DNA of 64,000 bases from Solanum dulcamara (GCF_947179165.1 NC_077248.1:47332232-47396231); one strand, 5' to 3'. Numbered from the stretch's first letter, positions 46,136 to 58,596 are shown. Notes: a model not told the origin generated them from the sequence alone. Translations and numbers: made by a program.

Positions 46136-47676
46136 ACAAAGTCTACCTTGATACCTCAACACACCACTCCCTCTTTGGCAAAAAGCCATCACCTTTTGCT
46201 TGTGAACATCTTCCTTCAACTGAAGTAGAATTAGTCTTAGTCTTGACTTTGCTTCACCTTTACCACTAGAGAAGACTCAACCCCATTCTGAACTATGACA
46301 TCACCTGCATATTATTCCCCAAGGAGAACTCCTAAAGGTGTAAGTCTATGCTATTCCCTATCTAACTCATTCTTTTCTTTCTCAACATGGGCAGTACTTC
46401 ACATGGAAAACTTGCTCAGAGCATCAACAGCAATAATAGCTTTACTTAGATTATAAAGAATGCTCATATCATAATCATTAAGCAACTCAAGCTATCTCCC
46501 CTGCCTCAGATTTAACTCTTTCTGGGTAAACACATATTGTAGTCTCTTGTGATCAGTGAACACATCTATATGCATGTCATAGAGATTAAGATGCCATATG
46601 TTGAAAGCAAATACTACAACTGCCAACTCTAGATTATGAGTCAGATTATTCCTCTCATAGATCTGAAGCTTCCTGGAAGCATAAGCTATGACTTTACCTA
46701 TATTCATTAATACACAAACCAATCCAACTCTAGATGTATTTCAATAGATAACAAAACCATATGTTTTCTCGGGTAGAGAAAACATTGCACCAATAGTCAA
46801 ACTGGTTTTCAACTCTTGGAAACTTTTCTCATAATCATCAAACCATTGTAACTTAGTTTTCTTTTGAGTCAACTTAGTCAATGGAGATAATATGGATGAA
46901 AATCCCTCAATAAACTACCTATATTAACTAGCAAAATCCAAGAAACTACTTATGTCAATTGGGGATGTGGGTCTTGGCCATTTCTTTACTGCCTCAATTT
47001 TTCTATGAATCAACTCGGATACCTTCACCACAAATAATGTGGTCTAGGAATTCCACAGATTCAAGAAAAAACTCACATTTAGAAAACTTATATACAACTC
47101 CCTATCCTTAAGAGTTGGAGAACAATTCCGAGATGATTGACATATTCCTCCTGGTGTCTAGAATAGATCATGATGTCATTGATAAAATGTTAACAAACAT
47201 ATCTATATACTGCTTAAACAATCTATTCATGAGTTCTAATATTGCTATATGGTTGTTAGTTAAGCCAAAAGAAATGACAAGAAACTCATAATGGCCATAT
47301 CTAGTTTGGAAGGTTGTGTTCGTAATATCACTTTCTCTCACTTTCAACTGATGATAGACTGATTTGAGGTCTATCTTAGAGAAGCAAGTGGCACCCTAAA
47401 GTTGGTTAAACTAGTCATTAATTCTTGAAAGAGGGTACTTATTCTTTATGGTAACCTTGTTCAACTGATGGTAGTTAGTGCACATTTTTAGGGAATCATC
47501 TTTCTTGTGCACAAATAAGACAAGAGTGCCCCAAGGTCAGAAACCCAAGCTAATGAATCCCTTATTAATGAGACATGTTAATTGTTTTTTGAATTTTTTT
47601 TTAACATGGATAAAGCCATCCTAGATGGCAGAATAGAGATAGGGTGCGTATTGGGATAAACATCTATTCCAAACAT
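46136..47676 (-). pseudogene. RE3 pol: reverse transcriptase and RNase H (copy 2)
   Basis: Copy of 22081-23620. RNase H at 46492-46722 reads [20 protein letters not shown] and [18 protein letters not shown]. The RT box has the same FIND change as copy 1 at about 47155-47195. Confidence 0.82.
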
Positions 47677-48456
47677 CTTTAGGATCTTCATTTACAAATA
47701 AACTTACTAAAGGGATGGGATCTCCGCACTATCATCTCCAACTTAAATAATGTGGTAGATACACCCCTTAAAGACTAATAGATACACCCCTTAAAGACTA
47801 ACTTTATGGCCTTAAGGTATGAAATAAATCGACCCTTAGGAACTATTGAACATCGAAGCTCAAGCTTGACAACTTAAGCTCAACAACAACCCAGTGAAAT
47901 CCTATATCGTAGGGTCTAAAGAGGGTAAAATGTACGCAGATCTGACTCCTACCAATGTAGGATGACTATTTCCAAAATACCCTCGGCTCAGAAGAAGCAT
48001 AGAAAAAGGTCAGACAAGAATATTAGAGTAGATAAGTAGATAACGAAAACGGTCCAAACAATAGTATAATCAAAGAACAAAAAACTAGTCCAAGCCAAGA
48101 AAGACATCGAAGTCTACCATGTCTAACTCAACTAAGTCTGCTAAAGTATCTTTATGACAAATAGAGATTGCACTATCTCTATAGACTCTCTTAGCTAGAA
48201 AAACTTGCCAATAAGAGTAGAAACACTAAAATGCTCTAAAAAACATTCGGGGCGGATCTCAAACTTAGTAGTTACATATGGAGTCACAAAGGACAAATTT
48301 GCACCTGGATTGAGTAAGAAATATACATTATAAGAAAGGACTTGAAGTATACCGGTGACAACATCTAGCGAGTTTTCTTGGTATTGATGACTATTCATAG
48401 CATACAAATGGTTTGAACCTCCGCCTATCCCCAAAGTATTACCTCTCTGGTTACCT
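47677..48456 (-). pseudogene. RE3 pol: protease (copy 2)
   Basis: Copy of 23621-24400. 48195-48434 encodes GSNHLYAMNSHQYQENSLD and LLNPGANLSFVTPY: the catalytic Asp is Asn and the following Thr is also Asn here, while copy 1 keeps Thr. Confidence 0.8.
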
Positions 48457-49680
48457 ATATCTGATGGTTCTATTGAAGTGGATTGGGCCTTGTTACCCCT
48501 ATTACCTTGCCTTTTTAATGAGCAATCTCAAATAAAGTGACCCATATGGCCACACTTGTAGCAGCCATTAATGCCATGACAAAACTCTCCTAAATACATT
48601 CTACCATACTAACCACAGGGTGGCTTATGTGTAGAACTATTAGCCATGCTACCATGAGACTAAGAGACTTGAGCTTTGAAGTTTTGGTTAATTTGAGACC
48701 TCTGGTCATTTCTATTGCTCACTGTTGGTGAACTAGTTGATGATGGTGCATAGACAAAATATCTCCACTGAAAGAAAGACCGATTGCCAGTACCACTCTT
48801 TTATGGTTGACCTCATGATTTGCCTACCTCACTTTCGTATATTGGTGCTCCTCCCTATATTTTTTTATTCTCCTCAACCTGTTGAGCATACATAATAAGT
48901 CTAGAGGTGTCCATGTCTGAAATCAATAATGAAGCCTGACACTCCTTTTTCACATATTTGCCTAGGCCAGAGATAAACTTTCTCATCTTCACTCTCATAT
49001 CTTGAATCATCTCTAGAGCATACCTGGAAAGCTTGATAAACCCAAGGCTTTATTCTTTCACAATCAACCCCTCTTGCTTTAAATTCACAAACTCCTCAAC
49101 CTTTTCTTCCCTTAACTCTCAGGGAAAGAAGTGGTCTAGGAATGTGCTCCCAAAATCATACCAAATAACACGCTTAACATTATCACCATAACTCTCCTCC
49201 TACTAATTATACCAGACATTTGCAATATCTTTAAGTTGAAATAAAACAAGCTCAACTCCCTCGATCTTGGCCGCATGCATATCTTTCAAAATCTTCCATA
49301 TCTTATCTGTGAAGTTTTTGGAATCCTCCTTAACTCTCGATCCAGTAAAGAGTAGTGGGTTCATCCTTAGAAAGTCCCTAATCCTTCTAGTAGCATATGG
49401 CTCTTAATAACTCTAGTCATGCTTTGACAGCCTGACTGAGCAACCATCAATTGGGTGAGAATGGTGATAGGTCCTCTAAACTAGGCCTTATAAGTAAGGG
49501 TAGGTTGATCAATCTATAAAAGCTCCTAAGTTCTATTTTCAACCTCGGGCTTGGCTTCTCGGGCCCTATTACTTATCTACATTATAGATGGTAGAAGAAG
49601 GGTAGTCTGTGGGACCTCATTGTTGGTGATATTCCTTTGATTGAGAGTGATTTTTAAAGTAAGAGCTAAAGACATGACAT
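48457..49680 (-). pseudogene. RE3 gag (copy 2)
   Basis: Copy of 24401-25500 with 110 bp (48721-48830) that copy 1 lost. The zinc knuckle is at about 48531-48586 with the same internal stop. The Gag start region lies near 49640-49680 on the minus strand (ATGTCATGTC...), about 190 bp from the primer site, but a stop follows at once. Confidence 0.76.
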
Positions 49681-49860
49681 ACATAAATTAAAAGGAGATT
49701 TTATAGTGTTAAACACTATCGCATGAACTGGAGTATGAAAGAGGTAAGATAATTCCTAAAGTCCTGTAGCTTCTCCAATATAGATGTGACCCACTTCATA
49801 CCATAAGGAGGACTCTACTGTACTTGGCTTCATAGACATCATAGAACTCTTGAGCTCTGT

Positions 49861-49872
49861 GCTCTAATGCCA
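49861..49872 (-). other. RE3 primer binding site (copy 2 only)
   Basis: Reverse complement TGGCATTAGAGC, 10 of 12 matching the tRNA-Met complement, 4 bp from the LTR at 49877. Missing from copy 1 through the 281-bp deletion. Confidence 0.85.
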
Positions 49873-49876
49873 AGTT

Positions 49877-50132
49877 TGTCATGCCCCAAGTCTACAGTAT
49901 AGGAGTGGCCAGCACTCTAAAACTATTGCTGGTTCCCAAGTGAACCCTTGGCCTAGCTAACTACTCAACGAAAGACTCAACTCAATTTAGATGCTTTAAT
50001 AATGATGGGCATATAAGTAAAATAAATATATGTCGTAGGTTCCTACTTGTGGTCACTAGACAGTGCACTTGCACTCACTTTTCTCTGTGTTCCTTAGGAT
50101 TAATTTTAGTTAGAATAGTGCAGGGTGTTACA
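49877..50132 (-). repeat. RE3 5' LTR-III, internally deleted (copy 2)
   Basis: Only 256 bp: the first about 155 bp (TGTCATGCCCCAAG ...) joined near 50030 to the last about 100 bp (... AGGGTGTTACA). The full 3' LTR is 2116 bp, so about 1.86 kb was lost. The join is shared with copy 1 and predates the duplication. Confidence 0.88.
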
Positions 50133-51200
50133 ATCAACCACATCTAGAACTGAGCAACCCACAGAAGCCAAGGATTATTTCTCAATCCTCAGTTGATATC
50201 TCAACCCTAGCATAGAACAATAAACTCTTTCCTCCTCAGTGTGTAGTATATTAGTTGCATGGCAGGAAAGCTCATGAAATCTTACCTCGTACTCTAAAAT
50301 AATCATGGAGACCTACTCTAACCTTGAGAACTAATCTCAAGGACTATCTCTGATGCTCAGCTGGATGAATATGGATAAGAAAGCCTCTGAAAACTCATTC
50401 TAAAATGGTGGAGGCAATCCAACTGGTTTGGTCCCTAAATACAAGTACCACTACTGCTTGGATGACCCACAAATATGATGAGAATTAAAGTCCACTCCTC
50501 TCGACTCCATAGTATCCAAGGATTATAGTTGCTCTTAATATGTAGTTAAAAACTCATGGGTGTCCGCTCTTATATCCCAGTAAATAGTAGAGGAGATCAT
50601 CTCAAGAAGATCTTGAGAATTTTCTACTTTTTTAGTGGAATAACCCTAGCTGCAACAATTGGCTGGGAAGCAACGGGTGCTGGTAGAAGCTAAACTTATG
50701 GTGCCGCTGTAGTAGGCTAACCCTACTATGCTGGGGCAACTAGAGTTTAGGACTTCTGCATACCCTCTAGTACTACTAATATTAGTGCGAACATCACCTG
50801 AAGGTCTGTGATAAAGTTGTATGGGTGGTAGCTAGGCTGGTCTTTGTCCCACCCCACAGAGGAGGAATGGGAGCTACCTAAGGCTCCGCCATAGGCTCTA
50901 GATCCCTCTCTCTATCATGATTTGGTATGGCTTCTCCCCACATGACCTCAACGTCGGCCTCTACCTCTAGCTAGGGCTATATTTGCGAGCCCGAGAATAT
51001 CACCCCCTTGCTTACCATTCATATGATCCATCATGCAAATGAGCTAAACAAGTGAGATTTAAGGGGAAAAAATAAAACACATGCTGCATGAAATAATACA
51101 AAAGAGAGATTCTTCCTAACATATGATATAGACGTCTCCACACCAATCCGTAGGACTCTACTAGGTGTTAGCACTGTACAAGTAAGGCCAATGAACTTGG
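50133..51200 (-). pseudogene. RE1 gag, N-terminal and core part (copy 2)
   Basis: Copy of 25694-26760, beginning with the ATCAA target copy at 50133-50137. The same Gag core and stops are present, with scattered substitutions. Small differences near 50800 shift local frames. Confidence 0.75.
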
Positions 51201-51201
51201 A

Positions 51202-51213
51202 GCTTTGATACCA
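51202..51213 (-). other. RE1 primer binding site (copy 2)
   Basis: Reverse complement TGGTATCAAAGC, identical to 26764-26775. Confidence 0.88.
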
Positions 51214-51216
51214 ACT

Positions 51217-52685
51217 TATCATGACTTGATTCCTCGAGTTATGATGTCACCTACTATAAACCACTAGTAGGAAAAAGAACTCGTATTACGGAACTACAAG
51301 TATTGGTTTAAAGGGTAGAAACTATACAAGAGTAATCAATTGAAGAAAATAATAGGAGAAGGAGTAGAAGAAAGACAAAATACATACATACAAATAAAAG
51401 AATCCCTCCCAGAACCTCAAAATCACAACTACAGAGCTACTTCAATGAATACAATTTCTAAAACTGGACCACAGAAACAAAGACTTATTTCAAAAAGCAA
51501 AAGACTAGTCAACTATATACAAATGGAGATAGGTAAATCCAGCATGTCATATCCTCACCCTTGTCTCTGAAGTCAGACTACTGTAGCCTCGAATCAGTGC
51601 TGGTAACTGGTGCTCGGGCCTGCATAACAAAAACAAATACAAAGTGTAGTATGATTACCAAAAAAATAGGTACTTAGTATGTATCATAGGGCGACTAAGC
51701 TTGGATAGTAAAGGCAATATTAAAACCAAGAATAACACATAATAGAGGTCAACAAATTTCTAAATATGAATGCACACGATTGTAGAAAAGAACTGATCTG
51801 AAGTAACTATAATCTAACTACATTTTACTGGACTCCCACAAGCCCAAAAGGTACACACATGCACAAGTCTATGTAAAAACCCAAACGGACCCCTAAAAGC
51901 TTGACTAATACATAGAATAGCTATAACTACAAACAATAAAACCAGTGAATCCAGAGCCGTAAGGTTCGTAGCCCGAACCTTAAACCATAGATAAGACCTG
52001 CAAAATTACCAATAGTATTCAACCACTAGGTATCAACTCTGTAGAGGATAATGAGCCATTAGAACCAAAAAGTAAAAAGCTTGAACATTAAAGCGCGAAT
52101 AAAACCTCCCATGAGAACCAGTAAAAGACCATTGAAAATGCCATATAAAGAAACATCATAAGAATCACCATGGAACAATGTCCATACCTAGGTAATTAAA
52201 ACTATATCTCAACCATTGAAAGAGGCTCGATATATCAATTGTAGATCACTAATTCTGAGAAAAGGGGAGTGATGGATAAAATGTCACCGGGGTTGAGTTA
52301 CCACTTAGATAAGGATTAGTATATTAGAGCCAAGTCTATTATATCAGTCTATAGAGAGCTGACCCATCTAAAGTGTTTTCGGAGAGGTTCTAAGGCCTAT
52401 CTAATCCAAAATACATAAGTCTACAACAAGCAATAGTTAATACCTAAACTAAGGCCAAACTTGCTCGCAACACTAACTAGAAGATAAGAATAGTCTAAGA
52501 CACAAGGTTAGGGTGATCTTTAAACAAGTACAACATGCTAACAAGTTCTCGAAAAAACCCAAAACAAGCCTAAAACATGATTTCCAACAAATCAACATGA
52601 TTTTATATTCTCGTGCTCAATCTAAAGTAAGGAAAGCCATATGCTATCTCAAAGCTAACTGTAGGACCCAACTAGAAATTTTTGG
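51217..52685 (-). repeat. RE1 right LTR-I, proximal part (copy 2)
   Basis: Copy of 26779-28247. The ORFs at 51340-51570 and 52513-52731 on the plus strand are LTR sequence without a domain. Confidence 0.85.
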
Positions 52686-52694
52686 TCTCGTGCT

Positions 52695-54153
52695 CAATTA
52701 TGAAAATTGGTCAATGCTTTGCAAAATATAAGTAAGTGAATACGACTTAATATAAAAATAATGCTTTCTCTTTTGGGGAGTTTCTCTAATCGACAACTAC
52801 CACTATGCGAATTGTGATGATACAACAAACTGCTTTCATTGCTTGAGCCATCTAATACCTTGCAAGGATTAGGGATGCAACTCAATTTATGGATCCATAT
52901 AAATGTCTGTATCATGCAATAATGCTCATATTATTAGGTCAGTGAAAATTATCAAAAATAATATCTTATTTAGTCCCATTGGACTTTTCTCAGTTTAACT
53001 CAACTCTTCTCAATTCACTACATTCTTTTTCAAATAATTATGATTGTCAATATCAGTAAGTGAATTAAAATATAGCATTTATTTCTCAACTCAATATCAA
53101 GATGAATAATTTATAATTACTCTAACTCATTTAGACTTATAAAATCACACATAAATTCAACAATTTAAAGTATTATAACTCTAGGGATATAATGTGAAAG
53201 TAAGCATGAAAAACCAATGCAAGAATTCAAATTTTGGGGTAATCATAATAGAGTAATTATGCAGAGAACTCAATGAAAAGCATTATCTCACTTGAAAACT
53301 CAATTTAATGGGACTAAACTCAAGTTTGACATCCTAAGAATGGATTGTATTTATAGGGAGAGAGCACCAACTTAGTCTAATGCTATGATTAGCCTTAGAT
53401 ACCTAGAATAGTGATGTTCTTGGTGAAATTCAAAGAACTTGATTAATGGGCTTGAACCCTAGCTTTTTTTCTCCTCTCTAATCCTCGCTCTAAATCTTCT
53501 AAATGTTAATGAGAAGAAAGGTACATAGGGTACTGATAAGAAACTTAAATTAGTCCCAAAATGTTAGGGCTTTGATTTGGAAAGAGTGGAAAAATACCAA
53601 ACTTACCCTTCATTAAAATTATTATTGGCCGTCTACTATTCCCGTCTAATATCCATAGGAGTTTCAACTAGTCGTAAGGCCCTATCATATAATCCTGGCT
53701 GTGATTTTGAGGCATGGGGTCTTTGGGACATTTTTATGTCTATAGACCCTTTGATGGGTCATAAACATAGGTCGTAAAAATGTGTGCATATTCCAGTAGT
53801 TACTGAAATTATGACATTGGGTCTATGAGTCCCTTCTATGGGTTGTGGACCCATCTACGGGTCATAAGACTAACTCGCGGAAGAGACATTGAGCCTTGGT
53901 CTTCGGATACCTTCTACAAACGCTTCATATAGTCCGTAAAAACTTCTAAAGGCTATAGAAGCCATCCATAAAAAACTCTCTATGAACTCAGATTTCAGTA
54001 AGTGTAGATAAGACCTACGAATCTCACCTATGACCTGTAGCTCCACCTACGGTCTGTATGGTCTTGGTCGTATGTCACAGTTTTGAAGTTTCTTTCTTAG
54101 TTTCTTCTGGGCTATTTTAAGGAGTCTAAGCTAGGAATATTTGGGGTGTTACA
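52695..54153 (-). repeat. Truncated LTR-III, left arm (copy 2)
   Basis: Copy of 28257-29716, with the TATA-like box at 53348-53355 and the end GGGGTGTTACA at 54153. Confidence 0.87.
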
Positions 54154-54818
54154 CTAACCTAGGACCTAACCCAAACTTTTGATGCAAGACGTTACATTTA
54201 AACTAGGACTTGATTTAATGACCCTCCATGTCATTTTTGTGTAAATGCCTTTTTTTTGTAGTTTAGAGCATTCCAATAGAGATTCCAAGTCATTTATAAC
54301 TTGCTAGCATTGATTATTTGGCCTTCTAGTTGTTCATTTGGGATTTATGCCTTTTTTGTGTTTTGGAGCTTTCCCATCTTGAATAGTTGAATTCCATCAA
54401 AACTTCAGGCAAATAGTCTCAGAATTGAATTCTGGTGGTTTCATAGCTCTAGAAAATCATATTTGGTCTAGAATGACCCTTTGTGAGCTTCTTGAGTCTT
54501 CTAGTCTAATCCCAAGTCCTTTATGGAATTTAGCTTAAAATGGAGCTTGGGTGTGGGACTCACTTTTCATTGAGCCTACCTGAGTTGGAACTTTTGATAG
54601 CTCTGTTGATTCCATAATGTCATTTCTTGGTTGCATATTTGTTTTGCATTGGTAGGACCCCAATTAATTTTTGAGTGTCCGGCGGATAGTTGGAACTTTA
54701 ATCCCAAGTGTTGGTGCAACACTTGTTGGTGCACCCGCTCCTGTGAAGCCTACGATCACTCCTCTTAAGCTTCTCTTGCATGTAGAGGGCCGCTCCTGTT
54801 GAGCTAACCAAGCTGCCC
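54154..54818 (+). repeat. Inverted LTR-I fragment with flank (copy 2)
   Basis: Copy of 29717-30380; LTR-I homology in the plus direction starts near 54215. Confidence 0.83.
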
Positions 54819-56071
54819 CAATATGGTCATGTAGATACTAAAATCACTTTAAATTTAGACATACCAATTTTGAAATCTAAAATAAGAATGTGGGATCCGC
54901 GCTGGAAATTTTTGAATAGACTCCTTCGAAAGGTTCTAATTGCCTCTCCTAACTTGTGAAATGAAACACAATTCAGAGCTCGATACATCCCAAAGTCCCA
55001 TCATGTATAAAATCACCATTGAAGCTTTACAAGAGAGGGTTGGTAGCTTCTTTATTACCTTGAATATGCAATCCTTTAACTTTTTCTAGCACTTCAATAT
55101 GAAACCATGCTAAAAATGGACAAAACCTAACAAAAATCAACCAACTTACAGGTATATTTCTTGAGGTATCATACCTTCAACTCATCCTAATGAACTAAAA
55201 TAATAAAGAGACTTCAGTGTTTTAAGTCATTGATATCTCTGCACCAGTGGCCCTGACGTCATAGGTGAGACAATGCCGGAGCAATAAAGCTAGAGCAGAA
55301 AAAATCTACGCTAGTGTAGAGATCCACTGTAGCGACTAGAGCCCTGCTAGTATGAGGTCACGGGAGCAACTAAATCTCTAAAGGAGAGACACTTGACAGC
55401 TTGGTTAGCTCCATAGGAGCATCCCTCTACATGCAAGAGCGGCTCAATATGAGCGATCTTGGGTTTCATAGAAGCGGGCGTAACACTTAGGAGCATCCCT
55501 CTACATGCAAGAGCGGCTCAATATGAGCGATCTTGGGTTTCATAGAAGCGGGCGCACCAGCAAGTGTTACACCAATACTTGGGATAAAAGTCCCAACTCT
55601 CTCCTGGACACTCATAAATTTAACGGGGTCTTACCAATGCAAAACAAATATGCAACCCACTAAGAAACGACATTCTGGAGTCAATAGAGCTATCAAAAGT
55701 TCCAACTCAGGTAGTCTCAATGAAAAGTGGGTCCCACACCAAGCTTTATTTTAAGCTAAATTCCACAAAGGGCTTGGGATTAGACTAGAAGCCTCACGAA
55801 GCTCACAAAGGATCATTCTAGACCAAATACAATGTTTCAGAGATAGTAGAATCATCAAAACTCTATTCTAAGACTGTTTGCCAAAAGTTTTAATGGAATT
55901 CAACTATTTAAGTTGGGAAAGCTCCAAAACAAAAAAAGGCATAAATCCCAAATAAATAACCAAAAGATCAAACAATAAATACTAGAAAGTCATAAATGAC
56001 TTGGTATCGCTATTAGAATGCTCTAAACTACAAAAAGGCATTTATATAAAAATGACATAGAGGGTCATTAC
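54819..56071 (-). repeat. RE1 right LTR-I, distal part (copy 2)
   Basis: Copy of 30381-31498, longer by about 135 bp because it keeps the block 55440-55610 (GGGCGCACCAGCAAGTGTTA ...) lost in copy 1 and carries a 74-bp local duplication. ORF 55533-55754 is LTR sequence. Confidence 0.84.
55414..55554. repeat. 74-bp local tandem duplication
   Basis: TAGGAGCATCCCTCTACATG... to ...GAAGCGGGCG occurs at 55414-55480 and 55488-55554, identical over 67 bp. Only in copy 2. Confidence 0.9.
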
Positions 56072-56130
56072 TCAAGTTCTAGTTTGAATGTTGGGTCTCG
56101 CATCAGAAGTTGGGTTAGATCCTAGGTTAG

Positions 56131-58382
56131 TGTAACACCCAAAATCATCCTAGGTTAGAGTCTTTGAAATAGCCCACAAGAAACTAAGCAAAAACCTTCA
56201 AAACTGTGACACACGACCAAGACCCTATAGACCATAGGTAGAGCTACAGGTTATAGGTGAGGTTCGTAGATCACTCCTACACTTAGTGAAATCTAAATTT
56301 GTGGAGAGTCTTCTATGGATGGCTTCTATGACCTTTGTAAGTTTTTATGGACTATAGAAAGCGTCTGTAGAAGGGATCCCAATACCAAGGCTCAAGGTCT
56401 CTTCTACGAGTTAGTCCTATGACCTGTAGATGGGTGTACAACACACAAAAGGGACTCGTAGACCCAATGTAATAATTCCAGTAGCTACTTGATTATGCAC
56501 ACATTCCTACAACCCATGTTTATGACCCATCATAGGGTTTATAGACCTTAGAAGTTCCAAAAGAAGCCTTAAAATCCCTGGTAGGATTATATGATAGGGC
56601 CCTACGACTAGTAGAAACTCCTATGACCATAGGAGGGACTGATTGACGGCCACTAACAATTTTAATGAAGGATAGTTTGGTCTTTTTATACTCTTTTTAA
56701 ACCAAAACCCTAACATTTATGGACAAATTTATGTCCCTTATCAGTACCCTATGTGCTATTCTTCTCATTAACACTTAGAAGATTTTCAGCGAGGATTAGA
56801 AAGGAGAAAAAGCTAGGGTTCAAGCCCATTATTCAAGTTCTTTGAGTTTCGCCAAGAACATCATTCTTTGAGGTATCTAAGGCTAATCATAGCATTAGAC
56901 TAAGTTTTTCCTCGCTCCCTACATTTACAATCCCTTCTTATGACTTTAAAATTGATTTTAGTCCCATTAAATTGAGGTTTCAAGTGAGTTATAATGCTTT
57001 TCATTGAGTTCTCTGCATAATTATTCTATTATGATTACCCATAAATTTGAATTCTTGAATTGGTTGGTCATGCTTACTTTCTTATGAATCCTATTTGAGT
57101 ATTTACAATTTGTTTTACTATATCTTGTTTTGAGTTCAAGAACGATATATTTTCATGTCTTGATTGAGAAAAAAGTTTTGAGCATATTATATTTCTAGAG
57201 TTATAATACTTTAAATTGCTGAGTTTATGCGTGATTTTATAAAGTCTAAATGAGTAGAGTAATTATGAATTTATTCATCTTTAGATTGCATTAAGAAACA
57301 AAAGCTATATTTTAATGCATTTATTGAGATTGACAAGCATAACTATTTCAAAGAGAATGTAGTGAGTTGAGAAGAGTTGAGTTAAACTGAGAAAAATCCA
57401 ATGAGACTAAAAGAGATATTATTTCTGATAATTTTCACTCACCTAAGAATCTGAGCATTATTGCATGATTTTTTAGAGTAGTATTGAGCACTGATTTGAA
57501 TAAGAATTTAGACAACTCAAATCCCATAAACTATATAATTAGCATATGATAGGATCATGTCGTTGGTTTAGATGACTCCTCACTTCAATATTTGATAAGG
57601 ACTTTCATATGGATCCATAAATTGAGTTGCGTCCCTTATCCTAGTAAGGTATTGGATGGCTCAGGCAATGAAAGTAGTTTGTTGTATCATCACTATTGTC
57701 ATAGTGGTGGTTGTTTGTTAGAGAAACTCCCTAAAAGAGAAAGCATTACTTTTATATGAAGTTGCATTTATTACTTATATTTTGCAAAGCATTGACTGAT
57801 TGTCATAATTGCATGCTTCATTTGAGTTGAGTTACTTTAGTATTTATACCAGTATTCTTTTCAGTAAGTATGTTTTCTTTCAACTATTTTACATACCATA
57901 CATTCCATGTATAGACATCTTTCATCTTTGCATCATTTTATGATGCAGATAAAGGTTTTAGAGATCCTCAACAGGTGCATCGTTAAAGATCACTTCCGTT
58001 CAACTTTTGCTGAGACCTCGTTACTTTCAGAGGAACTCCTTTTAATTCATTAACTCTTTATTAATGAGTTCTTTTGGAATAGTCGTGGGCATGTCCTGAT
58101 ACCCATCTTATGAGTTTTAGAGGCTTCATAGACCGATTTAGATTTGAGTAAGTTAAACCTTCTAGAGTTTGTTTTTTAAATCAATATTTCATTATATATT
58201 TATAGACTTACTTTTGAGATGCATAATTTTAATCTTAATGTATTTTACAAGCTCATACTTAAGATTCTATTTTTATATAGTTGAGTCTTCTACTGAGTAG
58301 TTAGTCAAGCGAAGGATTTATTGGGAACAATAACGATTTCTGAGTGTCAGCCATGCCTAAGAACCTTACTCAAGGCATGGCA
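56131..58382 (+). repeat. RE4 5' LTR-III, complete, 2252 bp
   Basis: Starts TGTAACACCC, ends AAGGCATGGCA, followed by AAAC and the primer site. It is the longest LTR-III in the window and doubles as the right arm of the palindrome up to 57811. Preceded by GTTAG (56126-56130), a candidate target copy with no partner visible. The TATA region has decayed to CTACATTTACAATCC. Confidence 0.88.
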
Positions 58383-58386
58383 AACT

Positions 58387-58398
58387 TGGTATTAGATC
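58387..58398 (+). other. RE4 primer binding site
   Basis: TGGTATTAGATC, 10 of 12 matching the initiator tRNA-Met complement, 4 bp after the LTR end. Confidence 0.87.
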
Positions 58399-58596
58399 AC
58401 AGAGTTCAAAAGTTCTAGGATATCTATGAAGCCGAGTATAGTAGATTCCTTCTAATTAGTGTGAAGTGTGCCACATCTAATGGAGAGGCTACATGACTTT
58501 AGGAACTGTCCCACTTCTTTCATACTTTACATTTATGCAATAAGAGTTTAACTCTATAAAATCTCTTTCTAACTCATGCTTTTATACATGATCAAA

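Larger units (their letters stand above)
43032..50132 (-). mobile_element. RE3 (copy 2), with primer site kept
   Basis: Copy of 18501-25693 with ATCAA on both sides. It keeps the inner 5' LTR end, primer site and leader (49661-49941) lost in copy 1, but lacks 475 bp of integrase. Between them the two copies retain nearly all of the RE3 ancestor apart from the shared LTR deletion. Confidence 0.9.
37063..56878. repeat. Tandem segmental duplication, copy 2
   Basis: Repeats 12534-32305 in the same order and orientation: RE2 leader and LTR, RE1 pol, RE3, RE1 gag, RE1 LTR and the palindrome. Differences from copy 1: a 475-bp deletion in RE3 integrase (junction 45605/45606), 110 bp at 48721-48830 and 281 bp at 49661-49941 lost in copy 1, a 74-bp local duplication at 55414-55554, and scattered substitutions. 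After 56878 copy 2 continues through the full RE4, where copy 1 switches to RE5. Confidence 0.95.
52695..57811. repeat. Fold-back palindrome, full length (copy 2)
   Basis: Left arm 52695-54818, loop about 54819-55394, right arm 55395-57811. The right arm is complete here because RE4's LTR is intact, so about 2.1 kb can pair on each side. Right-arm sequence such as CTAAGGCTAATCATAGCATT at 56877-56896 is the inverse of 53379-53398 and, in copy 1, of 28942-28961. Confidence 0.9.
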
